This document shows positions 1 to 11,524 of a stretch of 64,000 bases of DNA, in pieces. The notes under the pieces were generated by a model. The model made no database searches and was not told where the DNA came from. It saw nothing but the letters and a program-made list of their open reading frames with translations. This DNA is from Homalodisca vitripennis. Its lineage: Eukaryota; Arthropoda; Insecta; Hemiptera; Cicadellidae. Numbering within the stretch: position 1 is the stretch's first letter; every line of letters begins with the position of its first letter. The position numbers were made by a program, and so were the translations under genes. The stretch covers positions 1-64,000 of the forward strand of contig NW_025777945.1 in NCBI RefSeq assembly GCF_021130785.1, read 5' to 3'.

Positions 1-437
1 GCTAGATCTTGACTCTACCACTCTGCCTGTCTTTACAGAGGTTTTCCATCCGTCTTGAGAACTTATCGACAGATAATTTGACAACAAGGTCAATCTTCTC
101 TCCAGAAATTTGAGTAGTAGCCTGTATGCCAAACCTACGATACACGTAACATCTCACCTGATACAGCTAGATCTTGACTCTACCACTCTGCCTGTCTTTA
201 CAGAGGTTTTCCATCCGTCTTGAGAACTTATCGACAGATAATTTGACAACAAGGTCAATCTTCTCTCCAGAAATTTGAGTAGCCTGTATGCCAAACCTAC
301 GATACACGTAACATCTCACCTGATACAGCTAGATCTTGACTCTACCACTCTGCCTGTCTTTACAGAGGTTTTCCATCCGTCTTGAGAACTTATTGACAGA
401 TAATTTTGACAACAAGACCAAACTTCTCTCCAGAAAT
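1..437. repeat. Tandem repeat, about 165-bp unit, 2.7 copies
   Basis: Copies begin at 1, 166 and 328, each opening with GCTAGATCTTGACTCTACC. The second copy is 162 bp because a 3-base GTA duplication in the first is missing. The third breaks off near 437 after CTCCAGAAATG. The array probably continues to the left of the window. No coding frame or known family was recognised. Confidence 0.95.
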
Positions 438-658
438 GTTCCTTTTACTTATACATTCTCGCATTATTTTTAATAAAAATTTCCCTTTTTTAATTGTTTC
501 TTAACATTCACATACAGTTACCCCTGTATGATCCACTTAAACACTTTTTCTTTAACCTTCATGTGATTTAAAATCTGACCATGCATTGTAAAAAATAAGA
601 ACCTCAGCAGCTTAATAAAAAATAATAATAATAATAATAATAATATATATATATATAT
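438..658. other. AT-rich unique stretch ending in an AAT/AT microsatellite
   Basis: No gene is seen. An (AAT)n tract at about 620-641 runs into an (AT)n tract at 642-658, which directly abuts the left terminal repeat of the transposon at 659. The element probably inserted into an existing AT tract, which hides its exact target duplication. Confidence 0.8.
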
Positions 659-677
659 GAAGACTTGAAATAAATAA

Positions 678-1442
678 CGGGCTAAGTGCCAAAAATTACG
701 AAATGGTTTTTTTTAAATATGTTTCTGAATGTAAAGCCCTACATACCTATATAACGGGGTAAGTGCCAAAAATTACGAAATGGTTTTTTTTAAATATGTT
801 TCTGAATGTAAAGCCCTACATACCTATATAACGGGGTAAGTGCCAAAAATTACGAAATGGTTTTTTTTTAAATATGTTTCTGAATGTAAAGCCCTACATA
901 CCTATATAACGGAGTAAGTGCCAAAAAATTACGAAATGGTTTTTTTTAAATATGTTTCTGAATGTAAAAGCCCTACATACCTATATAACGGGGGTAAGTG
1001 CCAAAAATTACGAAATGGTTTTTTTTAATATGTTTCTGAATGTAAAGCCCTACATACCTATATAACGGGGTAAGTGCCAAAAATTACGAAATGGTTTTTT
1101 TTAATATGTTTCTGAATGTAAAGCCCTACATACCTATATAACGGGGTAAGTGCCAAAAATTACGAAATGGTTTTTTTTAATATGTTTCTGAATGTAAAGC
1201 CCTACATACCTATATAACGGGGTAAGTGCCAAAAATTACGAAATGGTTTTTTTTAATATGTTTCTGAATGTAAAGCCCTACATACCTATATAACGGGGTA
1301 AGTGCCAAAAATTACGAAATGGTTTTTTTTTAATATGTTTCTGAATGTAAAGCCCTACATACCTATATAACGGGGTAAGTGCCAAAAATTACGAAATGGT
1401 TTTTTTTTAATATGTTTCTGAATGTAAAGCCCTACATACCTA
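678..1442. repeat. Subterminal tandem repeat, 75-78 bp unit, about 10 copies
   Basis: Each unit starts with TATAACGGGGTAAGTGCCA and continues through an ATTACGAAATGG, T-run and TTTCTGAATGTAAAGCCC segment. Units begin near 751, 829, 907, 984, 1061, 1139, 1214, 1289, 1368 and 1443. Differences are mostly T-run length, with an occasional extra G. The first unit begins inside the left TIR at 678, so the array grew out of the terminal repeat itself. Confidence 0.95.
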
Positions 1443-1815
1443 TATAACGGGGTAAGTGCCAAATCCATTGGAAGTAGTTTTAAAAAAATCCGATAGACTG
1501 CGCCATGGGCTATGTGCCACCCGCCTAACCTATATAACGGGGTAAGTGCCAAATCCATTGGAAGTAGTTTTAAAAAAAATCCGATAGACTGCGCCATGGG
1601 CTATGTGCCACCCGCCTAACCTATATAACGGGGTAAGTGCCAAATCCATTGGAAGTAGTTTTAAAAAAATCCGATAGACTGCGCCATGGGCTATGTGCCA
1701 CCCGCCTAACCTATATAACGGGGTAAGTGCCAAATCCATTGGAAGTAGTTTTAAAAAAATCCGATAGACTGCGCCATGGGCTATGTGCCACCCGCCTAAC
1801 CTATATGACGGGCTA
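1443..1815. repeat. Second subterminal tandem repeat, about 90-bp unit, 4 copies
   Basis: Units carry GGGGTAAGTGCCAAATCC near the start and GGGCTATGTGCCACCC near the end, so each holds two versions of the TIR motif. The array closes at about 1805 with GACGGGCTAAGTGCCAC. Reverse-strand open frames here (1355-1823) are by-products of the repeat and are not genes. Confidence 0.9.
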
Positions 1816-1936
1816 AGTGCCACTTCCAGTTTTAGTCAGCTTGCTGTTGTTTATTTACAAGGGCTAAAGTGAACTGTTTGAGGTTATGTTAGTGTTTTTT
1901 CTATTGTAATAATAGTTGATCATTATAACTGTTACT

Positions 1937-3885
1937 ATGGAGAACGTATTTGAAGAACATCATGTTCAAAAGAAAAACAGGAAGAAAGGAGAAAGTACAA
2001 TCCAGCAGGAGATGAAATTACGGAAGAAGTAAAGGATTGGCATACCATAACTAAGAAGAAACAAATTGTTAGTGCTAAGGAAGAACCTAGTACTAGGGTA
2101 AGTGTTTTTTTAATTGATTAATAGTTATTAAGGATAATAATATCATCGCTGTCGTGTATCAAAACTTTTTAAATCAAAAGGCATGGGTTTCAATACCATA
2201 GGAAATACGAAATGAACACAGGTTAGAAATAGTTACGAAATTTTGAAGGCTTGAAATATAGGGCTAAGTGGCTGACACTCAGTAATGTCAGCTACTAACA
2301 TAGGTTTTATTTTACAGGCAATTTTCAAATGTAAGAACGAGTGTAAGACGATCAGTTCTGATTGGAAGTTGAAGCTCTTTACTGATTTTTACAACTTGGA
2401 GGATAATGTCAAACAAAACAACCTTCTCATGGGACTTCTAATTCTCATACCAGTAAAAAGAAGGCGACATGGTAACTACACAAATGAGAAGGACAGTAGA
2501 AGGCAATGCACTATTTGCTTTACTCTACCAAATGAAGGAGGTGGTGTGTTCAGTGTTTGTAAACAAACTTTTTTGGATACATTCTCCATAAACAAGAGGC
2601 GAGTTGAAACATTAGTGAGTGCGAAAAAATTGGGCATGACCTCATACACTGAAAAAGAGGTAATAAATTGAAAACAAGGAAATTCTCTCAAGAACATGAA
2701 ATGCTTGTTGTTGGGCACATAAACACTTTCCCACGTGATGAGAGCCATTACACAAGGAATAAAAGTTCGAGGAAATATCTTAGCCAAGATCTAAGGATAA
2801 ATAGAATGTATCTTGCATTTAAAGAACTCCCACACTGACTCTCCGATAACTTATCGTTACTTATATTAGTACTTTCAAGAATCATTTCCCAGACTTATCC
2901 TTCCGTCTTCCAAGAACAGACACATGCGACACATGTGATATTTTGAAAGCCCAGAGACAGGGCAGCCCTGGAAACAGAGAGTTACAATTTAAAATTGAAA
3001 ATCATCATAGGAAAGCTGCAAAAGCTTTATCTGTAATGAAAGACGATTTAACCAACTAAAAAGATTTTAATCATAGATCTTGCACTGTATCTATGGATCT
3101 TCAGCAGGTGCTGTCACTGCCATGTTTAACACACAACAAAATGTATTATTCACGACAGTTATCCTGCTATAATTTATGTATTCATGTGGGTGACTCCAAT
3201 ACAGAAAATATGTTTTTATGGAATGAGTCAATAACAGGCAGAGGAAGTAACGAAATTGCTTCTTGTTTTTTGAAGTCCTTAAATAATGGAATAACCAACA
3301 AAAAGGTTCTCAATGTGTGGAGTGATAATTGTTTTGGACAAAACAAGAACAAAATGTTATTGTTCTTGTGGTACTATCTTATCTCTACAGAACAGTTTCA
3401 TGAAATTAATCAAAAGTTCTTGGTACCGGGGCACTCTTTTATGAGCTGTGACAGGGGACTTTGCGCTCATTGAAAAAAGGAAGCGTGTTGAAAAATGCGA
3501 AACACCAATGGATTTGGTTAGTTTGATATTGAATGCAAACAGGCAAAACCCATATACAGTCACACTAATGGCTCCTGAAGATTTCTTTGACTTTAAATCC
3601 GCTGCTGAAAACACTTTGGATACTAAAAAGTTAGAAATACCCAAGGTACACTGGATTGAAGTATCTAAAGGCAACGTGAAAGTAAAAACAAGGAGGACAT
3701 TGAATGAAATGGAAGCATGGAAAGAATGTAATGTGCTGAAGAAAAATGTGGAAATGGGACAAATTAAGGACAAGCTTTTCAACTTGAGTTGTAAGAACAG
3801 ATTAACAGAAGATAAGAAAAAAGATTTGCGTCAATTATTACCATTTATTAAAAATGAAAGCAAGATATTCTATGAAGAAATTTAG
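1937..3885 (+). pseudogene. Decayed transposase-like gene of the 659-4178 element
   Basis: The gene lies wholly between the TIRs and reads on the plus strand. A first exon-like piece near 1937-2097 opens with a frameshifted lysine/arginine-rich start and ends at a GTAAGT donor (2098). The matching acceptor TTTTACAG ends at 2317. The next exon (2318-2671) contains a CxxC-type region, an RRR cluster and FSVCKQTFLDTF. After a stop it continues in shifted frames with DTCDTCD near 2925 (a likely metal-binding CxxC). Residues 3093-3473 then carry MDLQQVL, YYSRQLSCYNLCIH and WSDNCFGQNKN. A final frame (3448-3885) begins near DFALIEKRKR and ends at a stop. These motifs resemble an unnamed protein family common in arthropod genomes (annotated, as I recall, with a DUF7869-like domain). 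The Asp residues in DLQQ, SDNC and CDRDFAL are candidates for a DDE/DDD triad. At least two frameshifts and several stops make it non-functional. Family assignment is from memory and uncertain; transposase function is inferred from the TIR context. Confidence 0.7.
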
Positions 3886-4178
3886 CAAATGTAATCAATG
3901 GCACATAGCCCATTAAATAGGTTTATGACATGGCACATAGCCCATTAAATAGGTTTATGACTTGGCACTTAGCCCATGTTACACATTTGTATTTTTTAAC
4001 TCTTAAATGATTCTAGATACATGTCTGATTTTTAGGTATATTGTGTATCTTGTACCCATGTAACTATAATAAAATTATAATCTCAATACTGTACGTAGTT
4101 ATTTCACCCAACAGAAAAACTTGATTATCTCAAAACTTTGTTTTTTGGCACTTAGCCCGTTATTTATTTCAAGTCTTC

Positions 4179-4580
4179 ATATATATTCTTTTATATTTAT
4201 TTCATTATTTGTAGGAGCTGTAGAATAACTATGTGCTATAGCGGCAATACAAAATATTAGAAGGCAATATAATGTAACATCGCGTCTTAGCTTGGGGGTA
4301 AGTTGCCGAGTAAATAGTAAGTATCTCAATATACTGTTATATAAGAAGATGGAAGGTAATTTGTGGTTACACTATGTCTTAGCTATGTGGCAAAATTGTC
4401 ATGAGGCTAAATAATGTGTATGCGACTGGATTCTTTTAATAATTTATTTGTTTTTTTATATTTAATCTGTCTAATAAATGTTACACAATGATTATTATTA
4501 TATAAAAACATTCCTTCATTTTCGTAACACGCACTTTAATGCTGTAAAGCAATCGATATTATTAGCTTTGTATTTATGTA
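4179..4580. other. AT-rich spacer, no gene seen
   Basis: This is a non-repetitive, AT-rich interval between the transposon and the 148-bp satellite. No credible coding frame, terminal repeat or RNA gene is seen. Confidence 0.6.
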
Positions 4581-7500
4581 TGAGGTATATGATGCTGTAT
4601 TGTAAGGGGAACAGTGCCAAATGCAGTCTGGGCTTTGCAGTATAGACATGAGTAGAATACATTGTGTTTAATCTGCGCTATCATCTGTATGAGGTAGATA
4701 TTGCTTCGGTATGAAGTGGATCTTGCTTCTGTACCATAACTTTTTACAGTTGGGGGGAACAATGCCAAATGCAGTCCGGGCTATGCAGTTCAGACATGAG
4801 CCGAAAACATTGTGTTTAATCTGCGCTATCCTGTATATGAGTTGGATCTTGCTTTTGTACCATAACTGTTAAAGTTGAGGGGAACAATGCCAAATGCACT
4901 CCGGGCTATTTAGTACAGACATGAGTAGAATACATTGTGTTTCATATGCGCTAATTTTCTATATGAGGTGGGTCTTGCTTCTGCATGAAGTGCATCTTGC
5001 TTCTGTACCATAACTGTTACAGTTGAGGAGAACAATGCCAAATACAGTCCGGGCTATTTAGTACAGACATGAGTAGAATACATTGTGTTTCATATGCGCT
5101 AATTTTCTATATGAGGTGGGTCTTGCTTCTGCATGAAGTGCATCTTGCTTCTGTACCATAACTGTTACAGTTGAGGGGAACAATGCCAAATACAGTCCGG
5201 GCTATTTAGTACAGACATGAGTAGAATACATTGTGTTTCATATGCGCTAATTTTCTATATGAGGTGGGTCTTGCTTCTGCATGAAGTGCATCTTGCTTCT
5301 GTACCATAACTGTTACAGTTGAGGGAGAACAATGCCAAATACAGTCCGGGCTATTTAGTACAGACATGAGTAGAATACATTGTGTTTCATATGCGCTAAT
5401 TTTTCTATATGAGGTGGGTCTTGCTTCTGCATGAAGTGCATCTTGCTTCTGTACCATAACTGTTACAGTTAAGGGGAACAATGCCAAATACAGTCCGGGC
5501 TATTTAGTACAGACATGAGTAGAATACATTGTGTTTCATATGCGCTAATTTTCTATATGAGGTGGGTCTTGCTTCTGCATGAAGTGCATCTTGCTTCTGT
5601 ACCATAACTGTTACAGTTGAGGGGAACAATGCCAAATACAGTCCGGGCTATTTAGTACAGACATGAGTAGAATACATTGTGTTTCATATGCGCTAATTTT
5701 CTATATGAGGTGGGTCTTGCTTCTGCATGAAGTGCATCTTGCTTCTGTACCATAACTGTTACAGTTAAGGGGAACAATGCCAAATACAGTCCGGGCTATT
5801 TAGTACAGACATGAGTAGAATACATTGTGTTTCATATGCGCTAATTTTCTATATGAGGTGGGTCTTGCTTCTGCATGAAGTGCATCTTGCTTCTGTACCA
5901 TAACTGTTACAGTTGAGGGGAACAATGCCAAATACAGTCCGGGCTATTTAGTACAGACATGAGTAGAATACATTGTGTTTCATATGCGCTAATTTTCTAT
6001 ATGAGGTGGGTCTTGCTTCTGCATGAAGTGCATCTTGCTTCTGTACCATAACTGTTACAGTTAAGGGGAACAATGCCAATATACAGTCCGGGCTATTTAG
6101 TACAGACATGAGTAGAATACATTGTGTTTCATATGCGCTAATTTTCTATATGAGGTGGGTCTTGCTTCTGCATGAAGTGCATCTTGCTTCTGTACCATAA
6201 CTGTTACAGTTGAGGGGAACAATGCCAAATACAGTCCGGGCTATTTAGTACAGACATGAGTAGAATACATTGTGTTTCATATGCGCTAATTTTCTATATG
6301 AGGTGGGTCTTGCTTCTGCATGAAGTGCATCTTGCTTCTGTACCATAACTGTTACAGTTGAGGAGAACAATGCCAAATACAGTCCGGGCTATTTAGTACA
6401 GACATGAGTAGAATACATTGTGTTTCATATGCGCTAATTTTCTATATGAGGTGGGTCTTGCTTCTGCATGAAGTGCATCTTGCTTCTGTACCATAACTGT
6501 TACAGTTGAGGGGAACAATGCCAAATACAGTCCGGGCTATTTAGTACAGACATGAGTAGAATACATTGTGTTTCATATGCGCTAATTTTCTATATGAGGT
6601 GGGTCTTGCTTCTGCATGAAGTGCATCTTGCTTCTGTACCATAACTGTTACAGTTGAGGAGAACAATGCCAAATACAGTCCGGGCTATTTAGTACAGACA
6701 TGAGTAGAATACATTGTGTTTCATATGCGCTAATTTTCTATATGAGGTGGGTCTTGCTTCTGCATGAAGTGCATCTTGCTTCTGTACCATAACTGTTACA
6801 GTTGAGTAGAACAATGCCAAATACAGTCCGGGCTATTTAGTACAGACATGAGTAAAATACATTGTGTTTCATATGCGCTAATTTTCTATATGAGGTGGGT
6901 CTTGCTTCTGCATGAAGTGCATCTTGCTTCTGTACCATAACTGTTACAGTTGAGTAGAACAATGCCAAATACAGTCCGGGCTATTTAGTACAGACATGAG
7001 TAGAATACATTGTGTTTCATATGCGCTAATTTTCTATATGAGGTGGGTCTTGCTTCTGCATGAAGTGCATCTTGCTTCTGTACCATAAACTGTTACAGTT
7101 GAGGAGAACAATGCCAAATACAGTCCGGGCTATTTAGTACAGACATGAGTAGAATACATTGTGTTTCATATGCGCTAATTTTCTATATGAGGTGGGTCTT
7201 GCTTCTGCATGAAGTGCATCTTGCTTCTGTACCATAACTGTTACAGTTGAGGAGAACAATGCCAAATACAGTCCGGGCTATTTAGTACAGACAAGAGTAG
7301 AATACATTGTGTTTCATATGCGCTAATTTTCTATATGAGGTGGGTCTTGCTTCTGCATGAAGTGCATCTTGCTTCTGTACCATAACTGTTACAGTTGAGG
7401 AGAACAATGCCAAATACAGTCCGGGCTATTTAGTACAGACATGAGTAGAATACATTGTGTTTTCATATGCGCTAATTTTCTATATGAGGTGGGTCTTGCT

Positions 7501-8230
7501 TCTGCATGAAGTGCATCTTGCTTCTGTACCATAACTGTTACAGTTGAGTAGAACAATGCCAAATACAGTCCGGGCTATTTAGTACAGACATGAGTAGAAT
7601 ACATTGTGTTTCATATGCGCTAATTTTCTATATGAGGTGGGTCTTGCTTCTGCATGAAGTGCATCTTGCTTCTGTACCATAACTGTTACAGTTGAGGAGA
7701 ACAATGCCAAATACAGTCCGGGCTATTTAGTACAGACATGAGTAGAATACATTGTGTTTCATATGCGCTAATTTTCTATATGAGGTGGGTCTTGCTTCTG
7801 CATGAAGTGCATCTTGCTTCTGTACCATAACTGTTACAGTTGAGGAGAAACAATGCCAAATACAGTCCGGGCTATTTAGTACAGACATGAGTAGAATACA
7901 TTGTGTTTCATATGCGCTAATTTTCTATATGAGGTGGGTCTTGCTTCTGCATGAAGTGCATCTTGCTTCTGTACCATAACTGTTACAGTTGAGGAGAACA
8001 ATGCCAAATACAGTCCGGGCTATTTAGTACAGACATGAGTAGAATACATTGTGTTTCATATGCGCTAATTTTCTATATGATGTGGGTCTTGCTTCTGCAT
8101 GAAGTGCATCTTGCTTCTGTACCATAACTGTTACAGTTGAGGGGAACAGTGCCAAATAGAGTTCGGCCTATGCAGTGTAGATATGAGCAGAATACATTGT
8201 GTTTAATCTGCGTTATCCTCTGTATGAGGC
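4581..8230. repeat. 148-bp satellite, about 25 copies
   Basis: The landmark AACAATGCCAAATACAG recurs at about 148-bp spacing from 4610 to 8147. The first three copies and the last one are the most diverged, as is usual at array edges. Copies between about 5469 and 6210 alternate between TTAAGGGG and TTGAGGGG just before the landmark, indicating a 296-bp dimer unit. Later copies use TTGAGGAG or TTGAGTAG. The reverse-strand open frames at 4574-4768 and 5206-5487 are repeat artefacts. Confidence 0.95.
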
Positions 8231-10493
8231 TCGCCTTCTTTTTTCAAGTCTGAAAATACAATGTCTTCATCAGCAGACTTATATCAAAATATTGTCGGGA
8301 ATACACTGTCTATTACCTTACAGCCTCAAGGATGGATCAGAAATATATACAATTCAAGCATAATCAAGTATCTAAAAGCCTCAAGGCCATATTGAAATAC
8401 GTTTGTTTCTTTAGTAACCGTTTCCCGGATTGTAAGCATTCGCTTTACTATAAGCAATTCAACTCTATTCTTCCGTAAGTTGGTAATATTACCAGGATTC
8501 ACTTTGGTTGGTTTATACCAGTTGAAGCCTCTACTGGGCACAGCAAAAACCGATGTGTCACCTTAATCTGGGCAACCTTATGGATGTACAGGAGCGGCAC
8601 ACCACTAACCGCAAACGTCGAGATTCTGGGGTTCATGGGCAATTCAATAGGTATAGTCGACTGTGGGAGCTCCCCTTCTTCTGGGAAGACATGACTTTGA
8701 GATGTAGTGCCCTAACTCTTCCTCATGGATCTCGATAGAAGGCGGGCCCCTACTCCCTAACCCATCTTGAATATCCTGTTCACTACGGAAACAGCGCAAA
8801 GATTATCACAGGACTAAGTGCAATTTATAAGCTTCTTGTCCTAACAGAACAAAAAAGTTGCTAGTATACATCATTATAGGTAATGTCAAATACTTATTTT
8901 ATTGTCGTTATAAATTATATTAAAACCCCTATATTATATACTGTAAATGTCTAATTTGGTTAATTCCATGCTACAACTAGTATTCAATCGTATACTCCAA
9001 GTAATATCAATTTATCTAAACTGGATGTCAAGGTTTGACATTCTTGTTAACTTTAAAAAAATAAGCAACTATTAAATATGACACTATTTACGTTCGTATA
9101 TAGCTGTTTTTCGTGTTTCTTGCTTCTTATATAATAAACTTATACGTTACGATAACTAAAAACTTTAAATTTAAATTACACAGCCAGAATATTTAAAGTG
9201 TTCCAATCTCGTCTTGATTATAGGTACTCATACTTTTGTGTTAGCTAATGATGTCCTAAGGTTTCTTTTTCAAGCGTGGAAATATACGATTTAAATATGA
9301 ATTAAAGACCACAATCAACGGTTTAAAGGGTTGGTCACTCCATCAGATTTTTTCTATTGGCCACTTTAGTTGCCTGATACTCCTTAAATGTAATGTGAAT
9401 TAAATTCCATTCTCGGACCGACCATCTTATTTATTTTGGCAACTGTCGTGGTAGAAGTCTGTTAATGCTTTAAAACCGTCCAGCAATATCTGATTATATC
9501 GATCGTCTTCCTCGCAAAAAACATTAAGTTGCTAATGGATGAGAAGTAAAATACAGAATAAAAGAATCTCCTTAGTTGGAACAGGCCGGATTGTAAGCAA
9601 ATATATCGAGTGTGACTGAAATTTGAAACCCAATACGAAGGACGTGACCCAACGCTTTAATGTAGTTGGCCATACAGACGTACTGAACAGAGTATTAACT
9701 GGCATTTATCACAGCTAAGTTCTCATTGTACTTTAATGATTACGGGACGCTTGATTGCTGATTAAACTAATAAAAGTTATCTAGACAATAGAAGTATTGA
9801 GACGAGAAATAATTGCCTTCAATAAACCGTAAGTTAATATTATATACTACATAACTTCCTATGTAATGATTACGGGACACTTAATAGGGGATTATACTAT
9901 TCTAAGTTATCTTTTGAAGCTAGAACTACTCTTCAGAGTGTAAAACTACATTTCTCTACTGTAATATAAGTGCAACAAATAAGACATGAGCTATAAAGTT
10001 TCTACAACAGTTATACATGACCTATTGTCCTGTTGATACGTTCTGCTATTGAAAGTTAAATCTACAACCTGCGTAATATGCCACTGAGACAACCAATATT
10101 TATACTTACCTGTTCATTCTTTTATTCCTGGATACACCTCAAGCCTAATAGCAAGTTTAACTGAGTTAAATATACTATTTTTAGTTATTGTAAACAAAGA
10201 TTTTATTGTTTTCACCAAGGTGGTTAATAAAAGAAAATGGTTTGCAACTTATTTGCTCGTGTTTGAAAATAAAAATCGAATTGTTTTATAAGTGGCCAGC
10301 AAAATTAATTTAAACAATCAATAAACACAAAGTCTGGATTCAACATGGTTAGGTGGAATGTATAATTATGTAGGAAGTTTTATATAAACAGCTTGTTGCA
10401 TTTAATATTTGGCTTAAAAATAGACAACCCAATCGCCATTAAATTAATACTACGTGTGAGTATTGCTTCGAAGGTGATAGGTGTTGTTGCAAA
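8231..10493. other. Long stretch without a recognisable gene
   Basis: It is mostly AT-rich unique sequence. A somewhat GC-richer block at about 8530-8760 holds short frames on both strands (61 and 71 codons) that match nothing I know. Two imperfect direct copies of a TAATGATTACGGGAC-containing segment occur at about 9735-9800 and 9862-9930. No TIRs, tRNA or clear exon were found. Confidence 0.5.
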
Positions 10494-11015
10494 ATTTACC
10501 TTAAACCCCAGCGCCCCCCCTTCTTCAGCCTGAAACCCCAGCGCCCCCTTTCTTTAGCGTGAAAACCCAAGCACCCCCTTTATTCAGCGTGAAACCCCAG
10601 CGCCCCTTTCTTCAGCCTGAAACCCCAGCGCCCCATTCTTTAGCCTGAATCCCAGCGCCCCCTTTCTTCAGCGTGAAACCCCAGCGCCCCTTTCTTCAGC
10701 CTGAAACCCCAGCGCCCCCATTCTTTAGCCTGAATCCCAGCGCCCCCTTTCTTCAGCCTGAAACCTCAGCGCCCCCTTTCTTCAGCCTGAAACCCCAGCG
10801 CACCCCTTGTCCAGCCCGAAACCCCAGCGCCCACTTTCTTCAGCCGAAACCCCAGCGCCCCCATTCTTCATTCTGAATCCCAGCGCCCCCTTTCTTCAGC
10901 CTGAAACCCCAGCGCCCCTTTCTACAGCCTGAAACCCCAGCGCCCTCTTCTTCAGCCTGAAACTTCAGCGCCCCATTTCTTCAGCCTGAAACCCCAGTCC
11001 CCCCTTCTTCAGATT
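10494..11015. repeat. C-rich minisatellite, about 29-bp unit, about 17 copies
   Basis: The unit is close to TTCAGCCTGAAACCCCAGCG followed by CCCCCTTTC, with variable C-run length. The plus strand is strongly C-rich and the minus strand correspondingly G-rich. The open frame at 10673-10876 is only a translation of the repeat. The array ends at TTCTTCAGATTACAATC. Confidence 0.95.
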
Positions 11016-11099
11016 ACAATCGCAGCAGCCGAGTCAGCTTACTCCTGTTGCCCGTCTCCCTTCGCACGTCCCTGGACTATTATATTGTACAGTTTATTT

Positions 11100-11524
11100 A
11101 ATTTTCGAATGTACGAAGTAAATACTTTCCAGAACTGGAAGACACAAAACGGGGGTTTACGAACACTTGCCCTCCCAGGCAGGTATTCGGTTCGTCAACA
11201 AGTTGCCAGATCAGTTAAGAAATGACCCAACGCCTAAGGTGTTAAAATCTCGTTTAAGACGCTTTTTAGTGTCGCAAGCATTTTATAGTGCTGACGAGTT
11301 TATGGCATTCGATTGGGTGACCGCACAATTAGCAAACTGACTACCGGCGCTGGAAATGGGAATATTGGCTGGATGAATGTGGGAGTGGCTGAAAAATGTG
11401 TATGTTTGAATGTGGTTTGAGGCGAAATGAAAGTTTTTAAGTTTTAGATATAAATTTTTAAATATCTTGACTATTGCTATACATGTGATAATGTTCCTGG
11501 CAATAAAAAATTGATTTGACTTGA
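11100..11524 (+). mobile_element. 5'-truncated LINE, 3' end only
   Basis: In one plus-strand frame, SQAGIRFVNKLPDQLRND leads to a C-terminal peptide ending in a stop at 11338-11340. The 'GIRF-NKLP-LR' block followed by 'FY--EF' is typical of the C-terminus of CR1/Jockey-type reverse transcriptase polyproteins. About 180 bases of 3' UTR follow, closing with AATAAAAAATTGATTTGACT, a usual short-repeat LINE tail. The upstream border is not sharp. It differs from the LINEs at 14091 and 36070. Confidence 0.75.
11170..11340 (+). pseudogene. LINE polyprotein C-terminal fragment
   Basis: This is the readable tail of the LINE at 11100-11524, about 55 residues from PSQAGIRFVNKLP to the stop after FDWVTAQLAN. 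It lies downstream of the reverse transcriptase catalytic domain, in the region that ends many CR1/Jockey ORF2 proteins. No start codon, endonuclease or reverse transcriptase motif is present, so this is a dead fragment left by incomplete reverse transcription. Confidence 0.7.

Larger units (their letters stand above)
659..4178 (+). mobile_element. DNA transposon with 37-bp TIRs and reiterated subterminal motifs
   Basis: Positions 659-695 and the reverse complement of 4142-4178 match perfectly over 37 bases (GAAGACTTGAAATAAATAAC, then GGGCTAAGTGCCAAAAA). Both ends are flanked by ATATATAT, so the target duplication cannot be read unambiguously. The motif GGGCTAAGTGCCA, or a one- or two-base variant, recurs many times in the left subterminal region in the orientation of the left TIR. 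It recurs on the right as its reverse complement (3899, 3930, 3963 and the TIR itself). This arrangement is expected of transposase-binding sites. The interior carries a broken spliced gene (1937-3885). Superfamily is uncertain; a Sola-like or otherwise poorly classified DDE element is possible. The element is almost certainly immobile on its own because its gene is interrupted several times. Confidence 0.85.

Noticed and set aside
1355..1823. Minus-strand open frames of 80 and 97 codons
   Set aside because: They translate the subterminal tandem repeats of the 659-4178 transposon, and their repeated peptide simply follows the DNA unit.
2476..3782. Minus-strand frames of 103 and 141 codons (2476-2787, 3357-3782)
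   Set aside because: They lie opposite the plus-strand transposase relic, whose motifs are recognisable; the reverse translations match nothing.
4600..8160. Possible relationship of the 148-bp satellite (AATGCCAAAT, CCGGGCTAT) to the transposon repeat (AAGTGCCAAAT, GGGCTATG)
   Set aside because: The shared words are short and their order and spacing do not carry over, so chance is not excluded.
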